DNA of 64,000 nt from Psychrobacillus sp032154225 (GTDB lineage: Bacteria; Bacillota; Bacilli; Bacillales_A; Planococcaceae), in assembly GCF_032154225.1 (NCBI RefSeq), contig NZ_JALDYF010000001.1, positions 496,001 to 560,000 of the forward strand, in the 5' to 3' direction. Shown in pieces: positions 16,057-24,394 of the stretch (its first letter is position 1; each line of letters starts with the position of its first letter). The position numbers and the translations under genes were made by a program. The notes under the pieces were generated by a model. The model was not told where the DNA came from. It did no database searches and worked only from the letters and a program-made list of their open reading frames with translations.

Positions 16057-17643
16057 ATCCTCAGCTATCCAAGTACGTAGCAATTTAGCGAAGTCGTCTG
16101 GCTTATCTTTCGCCATTTTTTCGAGTTGTTTGCGTCTTAAGGTAGCTTCTGTTTCTTTTTCTTCATTTATATCATCAATTGCAAGTTCTTCACTTTGTTC
16201 TTCTAGAATTTCTAGTTCTTCTGCTTCTTTTCGTCTAGAGCGCATAATAAATACTACTAAAAGAATAATTGCCGCTAGTAAAATACCACCAATAACATAA
16301 ACCCACCAAGGGATTACTGGATTCCCCTCTGCTAACGTAGCATCTTTTCCGTTAAATGGTTGAACAGAAACAACAATTTTTTCTTGAAGTTGGGCTTCTG
16401 TTAACTCTCCAACTTCCCCTTTGTCGATAGAAGTACGAATAATTGTTGAAAGTATTTGTTCGATATCCGCTTGTACGCCGTCCGGCATTGTAGCTGCATC
16501 ATCAGGAGTAGGAGGTTCTACCATTACTTGAATACCAATATCTCTGATTTTGTATGGACTTTCTACAATTTCTTTGCGAATTCTATTTACATCATTATTA
16601 ATCGTTTCTTCGATTCTTTCATAATCCCCATTTGCTGTAGATCCTTCTTGATAATTTGTGAAATTATCCGTAGGATCTTCTCCTTGTGGAGTTCCACCTT
16701 CTAATGGATTATTACCAGTAAATGTTTCTGAAATACGTTGTGCGCTTATTTGTATACCTGTCATATTTTCTACATCTACAGGTTCTACAAGGTTTTCTTC
16801 TCTATTTTCTTGTTTGAAATCGATGTCTGTTGTAACCGAAACAACTACTTTATCTTGTCCCATTAAAGTGCCAAGCATCATTTGAACTTGTCTTTGCAAG
16901 TCGCGTTCAATCGTCTTTTTAATCGCCATTTGATCGCCGACATTTGCGCCAGCCGTATTAGTACTTGCTTGATCTAGGTCAAAATATTCAAGGAATTGAT
17001 TTCTAATACTAATATCATCTGTTGATAAGTTTGGAATAGACTTTGAAACTAGTTTATAGATTGAAGTAATTTGCGTTTCAGTAAATTGGTATCCCGGAGC
17101 TGTATTCAGCACAATCGCAGCACTAGCCGCACTATTGCTTTGAGATAAAAATATACCTTCTTCCGGTAATGTAATTCTTACGGATGCATCTTTAACTCCA
17201 TCAATACTTTTAAGTAAATTAGCAACTTCTGTTTGCATAGAAGCTAATTTTAAAACGCCAAATTCATTGTCCGTCATACCAAATCCAGCATTTTGAGAAA
17301 AGAAACTATAATCAATCATGCCTGATTGTGGAAATCCTTGAGCAGAAAGCTGTACTAACAATGAGTCCATTTGTTCAGCGGGAACTAAAATAGATGTTCC
17401 ACCAGGAGCAACTTCATTTATGACGCCTTGTGCATCAAGCGTTTCTTTAATTCTACCTATTTCTGCTGGAGCAACATCGGAGTATAACGGAACAAGGTCC
17501 GTTCTTGTGCTAAAAAAAGTAATAATAGCTGCTAATAAAATAACAGCTACGGCACTACCAAGTATTGTTCCTTTTTGCATTTTTGTTCGACTTCGCCAAA
17601 ATGCAGTAATATCATTTATGATTTTTTTCATTCTTTCATTCAT
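16054..17643 (-). CDS. fliF: Flagellar MS-ring protein FliF
   Basis: 529-residue membrane protein forming the MS ring on which the basal body is built. There is an N-terminal transmembrane helix (about 25-45), a ring-building periplasmic region with LVPLYSDVAPAEIGRIKETL, and a flexible Gly/Thr/Glu-rich part around 300-345. A second helix follows near 445-470, then a cytoplasmic tail ending in DFAKLLRTWIAED, the FliG-binding peptide. ATG 17643 follows GGAGGATACCG. The stop codon is the first triplet of the downstream repeat. Confidence 0.97.
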   Translation of the reverse strand: MNERMKKIINDITAFWRSRTKMQKGTILGSAVAVILLAAIITFFSTRTDLVPLYSDVAPAEIGRIKETLDAQGVINEVAPGGTSILVPAEQMDSLLVQLSAQGFPQSGMIDYSFFSQNAGFGMTDNEFGVLKLASMQTEVANLLKSIDGVKDASVRITLPEEGIFLSQSNSAASAAIVLNTAPGYQFTETQITSIYKLVSKSIPNLSTDDISIRNQFLEYFDLDQASTNTAGANVGDQMAIKKTIERDLQRQVQMMLGTLMGQDKVVVSVTTDIDFKQENREENLVEPVDVENMTGIQISAQRISETFTGNNPLEGGTPQGEDPTDNFTNYQEGSTANGDYERIEETINNDVNRIRKEIVESPYKIRDIGIQVMVEPPTPDDAATMPDGVQADIEQILSTIIRTSIDKGEVGELTEAQLQEKIVVSVQPFNGKDATLAEGNPVIPWWVYVIGGILLAAIILLVVFIMRSRRKEAEELEILEEQSEELAIDDINEEKETEATLRRKQLEKMAKDKPDDFAKLLRTWIAED

Positions 17644-17701
17644 CGGTATCCTCCGGTTATGGTGAATATTTTTGCTTCATATTTAGCGATAACAGAGAGG
17701 G

Positions 17702-18016
17702 TTACACTGGCATACGCATTATTTCTTGATAAGCTTCAATTACTTTATTTCTAATTTCCATTGTTGCACTTAATGTAATACTTGCTTTCTGTGAAGCAAT
17801 CATCACGTTATGTAGTTCGACGTTCTCTCCATTAATAAGCTTTTCAGTTAATACGTCTGAAGCTTTTTGGTTTGCGTTTACGCCTTCTATTGCTGTTTTC
17901 AAAAAATCTCCAAATTTTTGCTGCGCTTCATAAGGTGTACTTGGTGTTACATTTTGCTTTACACCAGTTTCAGCTATTTTAGCGGGATTAAATAAAGAAA
18001 TAGACTCTATTGCCAT
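17702..18016 (-). CDS. fliE: Flagellar hook-basal body complex protein FliE
   Basis: 104-residue rod-base protein linking the MS ring to the proximal rod. The C-terminal part with LHNVMIASQKASITLSATME and RNKVIEAYQEIMRMPV is characteristic. AGAAGGG lies about 10 bases before the ATG. It sits between flgC and fliF with short spacers. It has no signal peptide, as expected for a type III export substrate. Confidence 0.96.
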   Translation of the reverse strand: MAIESISLFNPAKIAETGVKQNVTPSTPYEAQQKFGDFLKTAIEGVNANQKASDVLTEKLINGENVELHNVMIASQKASITLSATMEIRNKVIEAYQEIMRMPV

Positions 18017-18040
18017 GTCTAGTTAGCCCTTCTTTCTATT

Positions 18041-18502
18041 TTATTTTCCAATTTCTAAAGCTTTTGATAACATTGCTTTATTTGCATTGAACACAGTTAC
18101 ATTCGCTTCATATGAGCGAGTTGCTGACATTAAATCGACCATTTCTCTTAATGGATCAACGTTTGGCATTTGAACATACCCATCTGCATCTGCATCAATA
18201 TGAGTTGGATCAAAAACTAATTTAAACGGTGTTTCTCTGTCTTCGTTAATACGTGACACTTTCACTCCGTTACCCGCTTCACCTTTTTCGTATGTGCCAA
18301 CAGCTACATTCAAAAAGTTTGAAAATCTTCCTTCTAATGGTTTCAATGTTACAGTTTTTCTTCTATACGCTTCCCATTCACCATCAACAAATTTCGCACG
18401 TGTTGTATCGACATTTGCCATATTAGAGGAAATAACATCCATGCGTAAACGCTGTGTTGTTAAAGCGGAAGCCGTCGTATTCATCCCATGAAAAATCGAC
18501 AT
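18041..18502 (-). CDS. flgC: Flagellar proximal rod protein FlgC
   Basis: 153-residue rod protein exported by the flagellar system. The N-terminal rod helix is MSIFHGMNTTASALTTQRLR followed by MDVISSNMANVDT, and the C-terminal helix is MSATRSYEANVTVFNANKAM. GGGAGG precedes the ATG. It follows flgB by 2 bases and precedes fliE. Confidence 0.97.
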   Translation of the reverse strand: MSIFHGMNTTASALTTQRLRMDVISSNMANVDTTRAKFVDGEWEAYRRKTVTLKPLEGRFSNFLNVAVGTYEKGEAGNGVKVSRINEDRETPFKLVFDPTHIDADADGYVQMPNVDPLREMVDLMSATRSYEANVTVFNANKAMLSKALEIGK

Positions 18503-18504
18503 GA

Positions 18505-18897
18505 TTATCTACCTCCCTTTATAACTGTTTGTAGAGAATTTAACTTCCCACTAACTCGATCAATTAATGCGTTGTAGTAAATTTGATTTGTCGCAAGATT
18601 TGCTTGTTCTTTGTCCATATCGACACCATTCCCATTATGTCGATACCTTAAGTTTGCAAATCTAGTAACATTGCTAGATGTAGGTTGCATTTTAAAATCA
18701 TAATGTTTTTCTTGCGTTCGATAAGCCGACACTGTTGCGTGTTTGGCTTCTGAAAATATAGCTTCGAAGTTAGCACTTCTCGCTTTATAATTAGGAGTGT
18801 CAACATTCGCTATATTTTGCGCTATTGTTTTGTGCTTAACTGCAGAATAATCCAATCCTTTTTCTAAACTTGAAATTGTTCCTCCAAAAATGCTCAC
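18505..18897 (-). CDS. flgB: Flagellar proximal rod protein FlgB
   Basis: First gene of the fla/che operon; a 130-residue rod protein with the family motif AQNIANVDTPNYKARSANF and a C-terminal helix LATNQIYYNALIDRVSGKL. The start is placed at GTG 18897 (SIFGGTISSLEKGLDY), which matches the short N-terminus of FlgB proteins and has AGAGGTG 8-9 bases upstream. The in-frame ATG at 18921 would add eight unconserved residues and place the ribosome-binding site inside the gene. Confidence 0.95.
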   Translation of the reverse strand: MSIFGGTISSLEKGLDYSAVKHKTIAQNIANVDTPNYKARSANFEAIFSEAKHATVSAYRTQEKHYDFKMQPTSSNVTRFANLRYRHNGNGVDMDKEQANLATNQIYYNALIDRVSGKLNSLQTVIKGGR

Positions 18898-19227
18898 CAA
18901 ACTCACCTCTTCTTTTTTCAAAGGTTAATATTTCTAATTAAACCAGTGATATCTCATTAACTTAATTGTAATGAAAACGTAACATAGTGTCTATTCTCTT
19001 TTCCAAAATATAATAGTCCAATATTCCCTATTTTTCTATCAAATTTGCTATATTGCGACACGCAAAATTTATTATTGATACCTTAAGACTAAAAATGCAA
19101 AATAAAGTACTTTTTTATAGGACTTATCTATTTTAATAATCCCATGCAGAGGGTTTTGTCGAATTTTACGCAAAAAATAATATACCGTGATAGTTTAGAT
19201 ATCCCTAATAATTTTATTGTGCTCATA
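18898..19227 (-). promoter_or_regulatory. Presumed fla/che promoter region upstream of flgB
   Basis: A 330-base AT-rich stretch between the codY terminator and flgB with no credible gene. By synteny it should hold the main fla/che promoter. The best sigma-A-like match I see on the minus strand is TAGAAA, 17 bases, TATTAT (about 19006-19034), matching 4/6 and 5/6 consensus bases. I found no convincing SigD motif. The short plus-strand reading frame at 19144-19338 overlaps the codY terminator and is not supported. Confidence 0.35.
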
Positions 19228-19263
19228 ATAAAAACCTCTCCACAAGAAGCTGGAAAGGTTTTA
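19228..19263 (-). terminator. Rho-independent terminator of the codY operon
   Basis: On the minus strand AAAACCTTTCC pairs with GGAGAGGTTTT across a short loop and is followed by TTATTATG. It lies 14 bases after the codY stop and separates codY from the fla/che operon. Confidence 0.8.
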
Positions 19264-19277
19264 ATTATGAGTACAAT

Positions 19278-20057
19278 TTATTTCATTTTTAAATGCGCTA
19301 ATTCTGCTAAGAATTTATCGTTTAGAACTTTAATATAAGTTCCTTTCATCCCAAGTGATCTTGACTCGATAACACCAGCACTTTCAAGTTTACGTAATGC
19401 ATTTACAATAACAGATCGTGTGATTCCAACGCGGTCAGCAATTTTCGATGCAACTAGTAGCCCTTCTGTACCATCTAGTTCTTCAAAGATATGCTCAATC
19501 GCTTCTAACTCACTGTAAGATAAAGAGTTAATAGCCATTTGAACAACAGCTTTGCTACGTGCCTCTACTTCAATTTCTTCTGATTTTTCACGAAGAATTT
19601 CCATTCCTACTACTGTAGCGCCGTATTCTCCAAGAATTAAATCATCATCATGAAATTCATGTTTAAAACGTCCAAGAATTAATGTTCCTAAACGATCTCC
19701 ACCGCCGATGATTGGAACAATTGTTGTTAAACCATCTTTAAATAATTCACGGTTTTCCTCTGGGAATACCGAATGTTGACTGAATACATCTAAGTTAGAA
19801 GATGTTTCGTTTACGCTGAATAAGTTTTTTGTATAGTCTTCTGGGAATTGACGTTCCTCCATCATTTTAATCATACGTTCATTTTCGATTTGTTGATGAA
19901 CTTCAAAACCAAGTAACTTCCCTTTTCTACTTACGATAAATACGTTACATTCGATTACATGGCTTAACGTAGCAGCCATTTCTTTGAAATTAACCGGTTT
20001 CCCCGCTGATGCTTGAAGCATCGAGTTAATTTGTCTTGTTTTTGCTAATAAATTCAT
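19278..20057 (-). CDS. codY: GTP-sensing global repressor CodY
   Basis: 259-residue nutrient sensor that represses stationary-phase genes when GTP and branched-chain amino acids are abundant. The N-terminus MNLLAKTRQINSMLQ and the GAF-type ligand domain (about 1-155) are typical. The winged helix-turn-helix in the C-terminal third has ASKIADRVGITRSVIVNALR, the CodY DNA-binding helix. AGGAGGA precedes the ATG. As in B. subtilis it closes the xerC-hslV-hslU-codY operon, here 85 bases after hslU. Confidence 0.98.
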   Translation of the reverse strand: MNLLAKTRQINSMLQASAGKPVNFKEMAATLSHVIECNVFIVSRKGKLLGFEVHQQIENERMIKMMEERQFPEDYTKNLFSVNETSSNLDVFSQHSVFPEENRELFKDGLTTIVPIIGGGDRLGTLILGRFKHEFHDDDLILGEYGATVVGMEILREKSEEIEVEARSKAVVQMAINSLSYSELEAIEHIFEELDGTEGLLVASKIADRVGITRSVIVNALRKLESAGVIESRSLGMKGTYIKVLNDKFLAELAHLKMK

Positions 20058-20142
20058 TTGTGTGTCCTCCTATTATAATTAGTGTTATTTATTGAATATT
20101 CTAAAGGTTTTTAATTGTTTTGGGAACAGGTAAAATTTAATA

Positions 20143-21537
20143 CTATAAAATAAACTGTGATAAATCTTTGTTTTTCACAATATTATCAAGCTTTTGATCG
20201 ATATAAGCCGGTGTAATTTGAATATTAGCTGGCGAAATATCCGAAGCCTCATAAGAAAGTTCCTCTAATACTTTCTCTAAAATCGTGTGAAGTCTTCTAG
20301 CTCCAATATTATCGGTTTCTTGATTGACTTCATAAGCTATCTCGCTTATTCTTTCAATCGCTTCATCAGAAAATGCAATCGTTACACCTTCAGTTTGCAA
20401 TAAAGCCTCATACTGCTTGATCAATGATTGATGCGGTTCTTTTAATATACGAACAAAATCATCTTTTGTCAGTTTTTCTAATTCGACACGAATTGGGAAT
20501 CTCCCTTGTAACTCCGGTATAAGATCAGAAGGCTTCGACATATGAAACGCTCCAGCTGCGATAAACAAAATATAATCTGTTTTTACAGCACCGTATTTCG
20601 TATTAATCGTTGATCCTTCTACAATAGGCAAAATATCACGTTGAACGCCTTCTCGCGATACATCCGCCGATGACCCACTACTATTGCGACTTGCGATTTT
20701 ATCCATTTCATCGATGAAAATAATTCCTGTTTGCTCTGTTTTTTCAATCGCAATTTGGGAAACTTCATCGCTATCGATTAGTTTACTTGCTTCTTCTTGC
20801 ATTAAAACTTTGCGAGCATCTTGCACGCGCATTTTTCTTTTTTTCTTTTTCTTAGGCATTAGACTAGAAAGAGCATCTTGCATATTCATGCCCATGCTTT
20901 CCATTCCGCCACCTTGCAGTGCATCAAATAAGGAAGCCGACTGTTCTGTTACTTCTACAGTAACTATTTCGTTTTCTAGTTTGCCATCCCTTAAATCTTC
21001 TGCAATTTGAGAACGTTTCAATCGAACTTCTGTATCATCTGTGTCAGAAGCTTCTTCCTCCATTTTTCCACCAAACAATGCTTCAAATGGATTTTGACCC
21101 GATTGCTTTTTCTTCAAAGAAGGTACCAGTAACTTCACAATCGCATCATTTGCTAGGCGAATCGCTTGGTCTTTCACTTCTTCCATTTTCTCTTCTTTCA
21201 CGATTCGAATTGCAGCTTCCACTAAATCTCTCACCATAGATTCTACATCTCTTCCAACATAGCCTACTTCAGTAAATTTAGTTGCTTCTACTTTAACAAA
21301 TGGTGCCTTTGTTAGTTTCGCAATTCTTCTCGCTATTTCTGTTTTTCCAACTCCTGTTGGACCAATCATTAAGATGTTTTTCGGAATAACTTCATTCTTC
21401 ATATCATCATCTAATAATTGTCTTCTGTAGCGGTTTCTAAGCGCTACAGCCACAGCTTTTTTCGCTGCATTTTGGCCAATAATATAGCGATTCAAATGTT
21501 CTGTTATTTGCTTCGGTGTTAAGTTAGTTTCTTTCAT
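20143..21537 (-). CDS. hslU: ATP-dependent protease ATPase subunit HslU (ClpY)
   Basis: AAA+ unfoldase partner of HslV; 464 residues. Walker A is GPTGVGKTE (about residues 52-60), Walker B IIFIDEMDKIA, and sensor/arginine regions follow (GRFPIRVEL). The inserted I-domain carries a basic KKKKKKRKMR run. The C-terminal tail ends LSQFIL, the type that docks into HslV. The ATG at 21537 overlaps the hslV stop (ATGA), so the two are translationally coupled; a longer upstream start at 21582 lies inside hslV. Confidence 0.97.
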   Translation of the reverse strand: MKETNLTPKQITEHLNRYIIGQNAAKKAVAVALRNRYRRQLLDDDMKNEVIPKNILMIGPTGVGKTEIARRIAKLTKAPFVKVEATKFTEVGYVGRDVESMVRDLVEAAIRIVKEEKMEEVKDQAIRLANDAIVKLLVPSLKKKQSGQNPFEALFGGKMEEEASDTDDTEVRLKRSQIAEDLRDGKLENEIVTVEVTEQSASLFDALQGGGMESMGMNMQDALSSLMPKKKKKRKMRVQDARKVLMQEEASKLIDSDEVSQIAIEKTEQTGIIFIDEMDKIASRNSSGSSADVSREGVQRDILPIVEGSTINTKYGAVKTDYILFIAAGAFHMSKPSDLIPELQGRFPIRVELEKLTKDDFVRILKEPHQSLIKQYEALLQTEGVTIAFSDEAIERISEIAYEVNQETDNIGARRLHTILEKVLEELSYEASDISPANIQITPAYIDQKLDNIVKNKDLSQFIL

Positions 21538-22082
21538 TCCCCTAATACCTCCACAATAATTTGATGATTCGTAAAGACACAAATATCAGCAGCAGTTGTA
21601 AGTGATGCGACCGCGATTTCTTTTGCCGTCATATTGTCTCCAGCATACTGTTTTAAAGCTCTACCAGCTGCTAACGCGTAATTTCCTCCAGAACCAATTG
21701 CAAGAATTCCGTCATCTGGCTCAATTACTTCACCAGTTCCAGATACAAGCAATAAATTACTACTATCCATTACTAATAGCATCGCCTCTAATTGGCGTAG
21801 CATTTTATCCCCACGCCACTGTTTGGCAAGCTCTACAGCTGCACGTTGTAGATTGCCATTATATTCCAATAATTTCCCTTCAAACATTTCAAAAAGAGTA
21901 AAGGCATCTGCCACTGAGCCAGCAAAACCAGCTATTACTTGACCGTTAAATAATCTTCTCACTTTTTTAGCCGTGTGCTTCATCACTACTTGATTGCCAA
22001 GTGTAACTTGCCCATCTCCTGCCATTGCATGACTTCCCTTATGACTAACTGCAAAGATTGTTGTTGCATGAATTTCAGCCAA
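21534..22082 (-). CDS. hslV: ATP-dependent protease peptidase subunit HslV (ClpQ)
   Basis: Proteasome-like peptidase chamber of the HslUV/CodWX protease. The start is placed at TTG 22082, with GGGAGG 9 bases upstream, giving MAEIHATTIFAVSHKG and a 182-residue product. The catalytic-core signatures GDGQVTLGNQVVMKHTAKKVRRL and AIGSGGNYALAAGRAL are present (only short parts quoted). B. subtilis CodW begins MSSFHATT and uses Ser2; here residue 2 is Ala, so a Thr of HATT is the likely nucleophile. A longer in-frame ATG at 22121 lies inside xerC. Confidence 0.95.
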   Translation of the reverse strand: MAEIHATTIFAVSHKGSHAMAGDGQVTLGNQVVMKHTAKKVRRLFNGQVIAGFAGSVADAFTLFEMFEGKLLEYNGNLQRAAVELAKQWRGDKMLRQLEAMLLVMDSSNLLLVSGTGEVIEPDDGILAIGSGGNYALAAGRALKQYAGDNMTAKEIAVASLTTAADICVFTNHQIIVEVLGE

Positions 22083-22101
22083 ATTCCTATACCTCCCATA
22101 C

Positions 22102-22995
22102 TTATGCCCTTGGATGAGCATTCATATACGTTTTTCGTAAATGTTCCTTCGTTACATGTGTATAAACTTGTGTCGAAGACAGCTGAGAATGACCTAGCAA
22201 TTCTTGGACACTCCTTAAGTCTGCACCATTATTTAACAAATGCGTTGCAAATGTATGCCGCAACATATGAGGATAAATTTTTGTGGATAAAGAAGCTTTT
22301 TTCATCATTTCGTTTAGAATATACCTGACGCCACGAGCAGTCAAAGGTTCCCCTCTGCTATTCACAAATAAAAAAGGATGCGTAGTAGACTTCATCAACT
22401 TCACTCTACTTTTTTCGATGTACTCTTCTACTGCAGTAATTGCGAAATCACCGACTGGCACATAACGTTCTTTTCTACCTTTTCCCATCACACGTATAAT
22501 CCCATAATGTATATCAAAATGAGTTAGCTCGATCGATATAAGCTCACTTACACGTATTCCAGTTGCATATAGTAGTTCTAGCAATGCAATATTCCTTATA
22601 GATAAAACATCTATTCCTCTATTACCTTCGAATAATTTTTCCAGCTCTTCTTCGTAAAAAAAATGTGGTAGTTTTTCTTCTTTTTTGGGGTGATACAATG
22701 ATCGAAATGCGTCTTCTCGAATCCCGTATTCTTTATGCAAAAATTTATAAAAAGATCGAATGGATGAAATTTTCCTTGATATAGAGGTTCTCGCTAATTT
22801 ACTCTCATAAAGATTTGTTACATATAACCTAGCATGTAAGTACTCGACATCATTTAATTGAATAACACCTTCTGTTTTTAAAAATGTTAAAAACTGTTCA
22901 ATGTCTTTTTCGTATTCCTGAACGGTTAGATTTGAGTAATTCTTCTCCAATTGAATATAGGCAATAAAAGAGTGCAACTCATCTAAACCAATCAT
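22102..22995 (-). CDS. xerC: Tyrosine recombinase XerC (CodV)
   Basis: Site-specific recombinase that resolves chromosome dimers at dif with XerD. The 297 residues include the N-terminal SAM-like core-binding domain (NYSNLTVQEYEKDIEQFLTF). Catalytic residues are visible: Arg in ATGIRVSELI, Lys in MGKGRKER, His-x-x-Arg in HMLRHTFATH, His in LGHSQLSSTQ and the nucleophile Tyr in VYTHV. It is first in the codV-type operon and separated from trmFO by a terminator. Confidence 0.97.
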   Translation of the reverse strand: MIGLDELHSFIAYIQLEKNYSNLTVQEYEKDIEQFLTFLKTEGVIQLNDVEYLHARLYVTNLYESKLARTSISRKISSIRSFYKFLHKEYGIREDAFRSLYHPKKEEKLPHFFYEEELEKLFEGNRGIDVLSIRNIALLELLYATGIRVSELISIELTHFDIHYGIIRVMGKGRKERYVPVGDFAITAVEEYIEKSRVKLMKSTTHPFLFVNSRGEPLTARGVRYILNEMMKKASLSTKIYPHMLRHTFATHLLNNGADLRSVQELLGHSQLSSTQVYTHVTKEHLRKTYMNAHPRA

Positions 22996-23021
22996 CTAAA
23001 CAACTCCGAATCTTTTCCATA

Positions 23022-23060
23022 GTAAAAGCCTCTAAAAGTATAACAATTTTTAGAGGCTTA
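23022..23060 (-). terminator. Terminator between trmFO and xerC
   Basis: A perfect 12-bp stem (arms AAGCCTCTAAAA and TTTTAGAGGCTT on the plus strand) with a 10-base loop. The minus-strand transcript continues TTTTACT. The structure ends the topA-trmFO unit and implies that xerC-hslV-hslU-codY has its own promoter or depends on read-through. AT-rich flanks mean it could act in both directions. Confidence 0.7.
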
Positions 23061-23066
23061 AAGCAA

Positions 23067-24377
23067 TTAAATCGATGTATTTTTCATAAAATTTTGAATC
23101 GTTGTCAAAGCACGATTAGCTAGTTGTTCTGTCCGCACTTTTTTATCCCTTACTCTCTTCCCTAGCTCCGGAAATAATCCGAAATTAATGTTCATCGGTT
23201 GGAAGTTTTTCGGGTCTGCCTCTGTTATATATCTAGCCATGCTCCCTAGAGCTGTCTCACTTGGGAAGATAACTAACTCTTCGCCTTTAGCTAATTTCGC
23301 AGCATTTATACCTGCCAATAAACCACTACCGGCTGACTCAACATATCCTTCTACTCCTGTCATTTGACCAGCGAAGAAAATTTGTTGATTGGCTTTTAAT
23401 TGATAAGTTGCTTGTAAAACATATGGCGAATTTATGAACGTATTGCGATGCATAACACCATATCTTACAATATCTACATTTTCTAATCCAGGAATTAACT
23501 GTAGCACTTCTTTTTGCGGACCCCATTTTAAATGCGTTTGGAAGCCAACAATATTATATAAAGTACCTGCTGCATCATCTTGTCTCAACTGAACTACTGC
23601 ATGAGGTATTTTACCTGTTATAGGATCTTCTAGACCAACGGGTTTCATCGGTCCAAACAATAATGTTTTACGTCCTCTTTCAGCCATTACTTCCACAGGC
23701 ATACAGCCTTCAAAGAAAATCTCTTTTTCAAACTCTTTTAAAGGAACAACTTCAGCTGCTACAAGCGCATCATAAAAACAATTAAATTCTTCTTCTGTCA
23801 TTGGGCAGTTTAAATAAGCTGCTTCTCCTTTATCGTAACGCGATTTTAAGTATACCTTATCCATATCGATACTGTCTTTTTCGACAATCGGTGCCGCAGC
23901 ATCGTAAAAGTATAAATAATCTTGTCCTGTCAATTCCTTAACCTTTTCTGCTAAAGCTGGAGAAGTTAAAGGTCCAGTAGCGATAACTGTAATACCTTCT
24001 GGGATTTCTGTTACTTCTCCATTTATAATTTCAATCATTGGGTGATTGCGAATTGCTTCCGTTACTCGCCCAGCAAAATCATGCCTGTCTACAGCTAGTG
24101 CTCCTCCAGCAGGCACACTACTATTATCTGCAGATTGAATAATAAGGGAGTCTAGCATACGCATTTCTTCTTTAATAACGCCTACAGCGTTAGTTAAGTT
24201 ATTTGCACGTAATGAATTAGAGCAAACCAATTCAGCAAATTTATCCGTATGATGGGCTGGTGTTTGTTTAACAGGACGCATTTCATAAAGACGGACCTTT
24301 ACTCCTCGCTTAGCGATTTGCCAAGCCGCCTCGCTCCCTGCAAGTCCTGCACCAATGACATTTACTATTTCAGTCAT
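23067..24377 (-). CDS. trmFO: Folate/FAD-dependent tRNA m5U54 methyltransferase TrmFO
   Basis: Makes ribothymidine at position 54 of tRNA with methylenetetrahydrofolate and FADH2. The 436-residue product begins with the FAD-binding VNVIGAGLAGSEAAW. It has ELVCSNSLRANNLTNAVG and two conserved cysteine contexts, AYLNCPMTEEEF and FFEGCMPVEVMAERG. The C-terminal GxG region is VEGYVESAGSGLLAG. It lies 17 bases downstream of topA, forming the usual topA-trmFO pair. Confidence 0.97.
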   Translation of the reverse strand: MTEIVNVIGAGLAGSEAAWQIAKRGVKVRLYEMRPVKQTPAHHTDKFAELVCSNSLRANNLTNAVGVIKEEMRMLDSLIIQSADNSSVPAGGALAVDRHDFAGRVTEAIRNHPMIEIINGEVTEIPEGITVIATGPLTSPALAEKVKELTGQDYLYFYDAAAPIVEKDSIDMDKVYLKSRYDKGEAAYLNCPMTEEEFNCFYDALVAAEVVPLKEFEKEIFFEGCMPVEVMAERGRKTLLFGPMKPVGLEDPITGKIPHAVVQLRQDDAAGTLYNIVGFQTHLKWGPQKEVLQLIPGLENVDIVRYGVMHRNTFINSPYVLQATYQLKANQQIFFAGQMTGVEGYVESAGSGLLAGINAAKLAKGEELVIFPSETALGSMARYITEADPKNFQPMNINFGLFPELGKRVRDKKVRTEQLANRALTTIQNFMKNTSI

Positions 24378-24394
24378 GTTAAAACCTCTTTCTT

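Noticed and set aside
19144..19338. 64-codon plus-strand frame upstream of flgB
   Set aside because: It runs through the codY terminator into the antisense of codY and has no Shine-Dalgarno.
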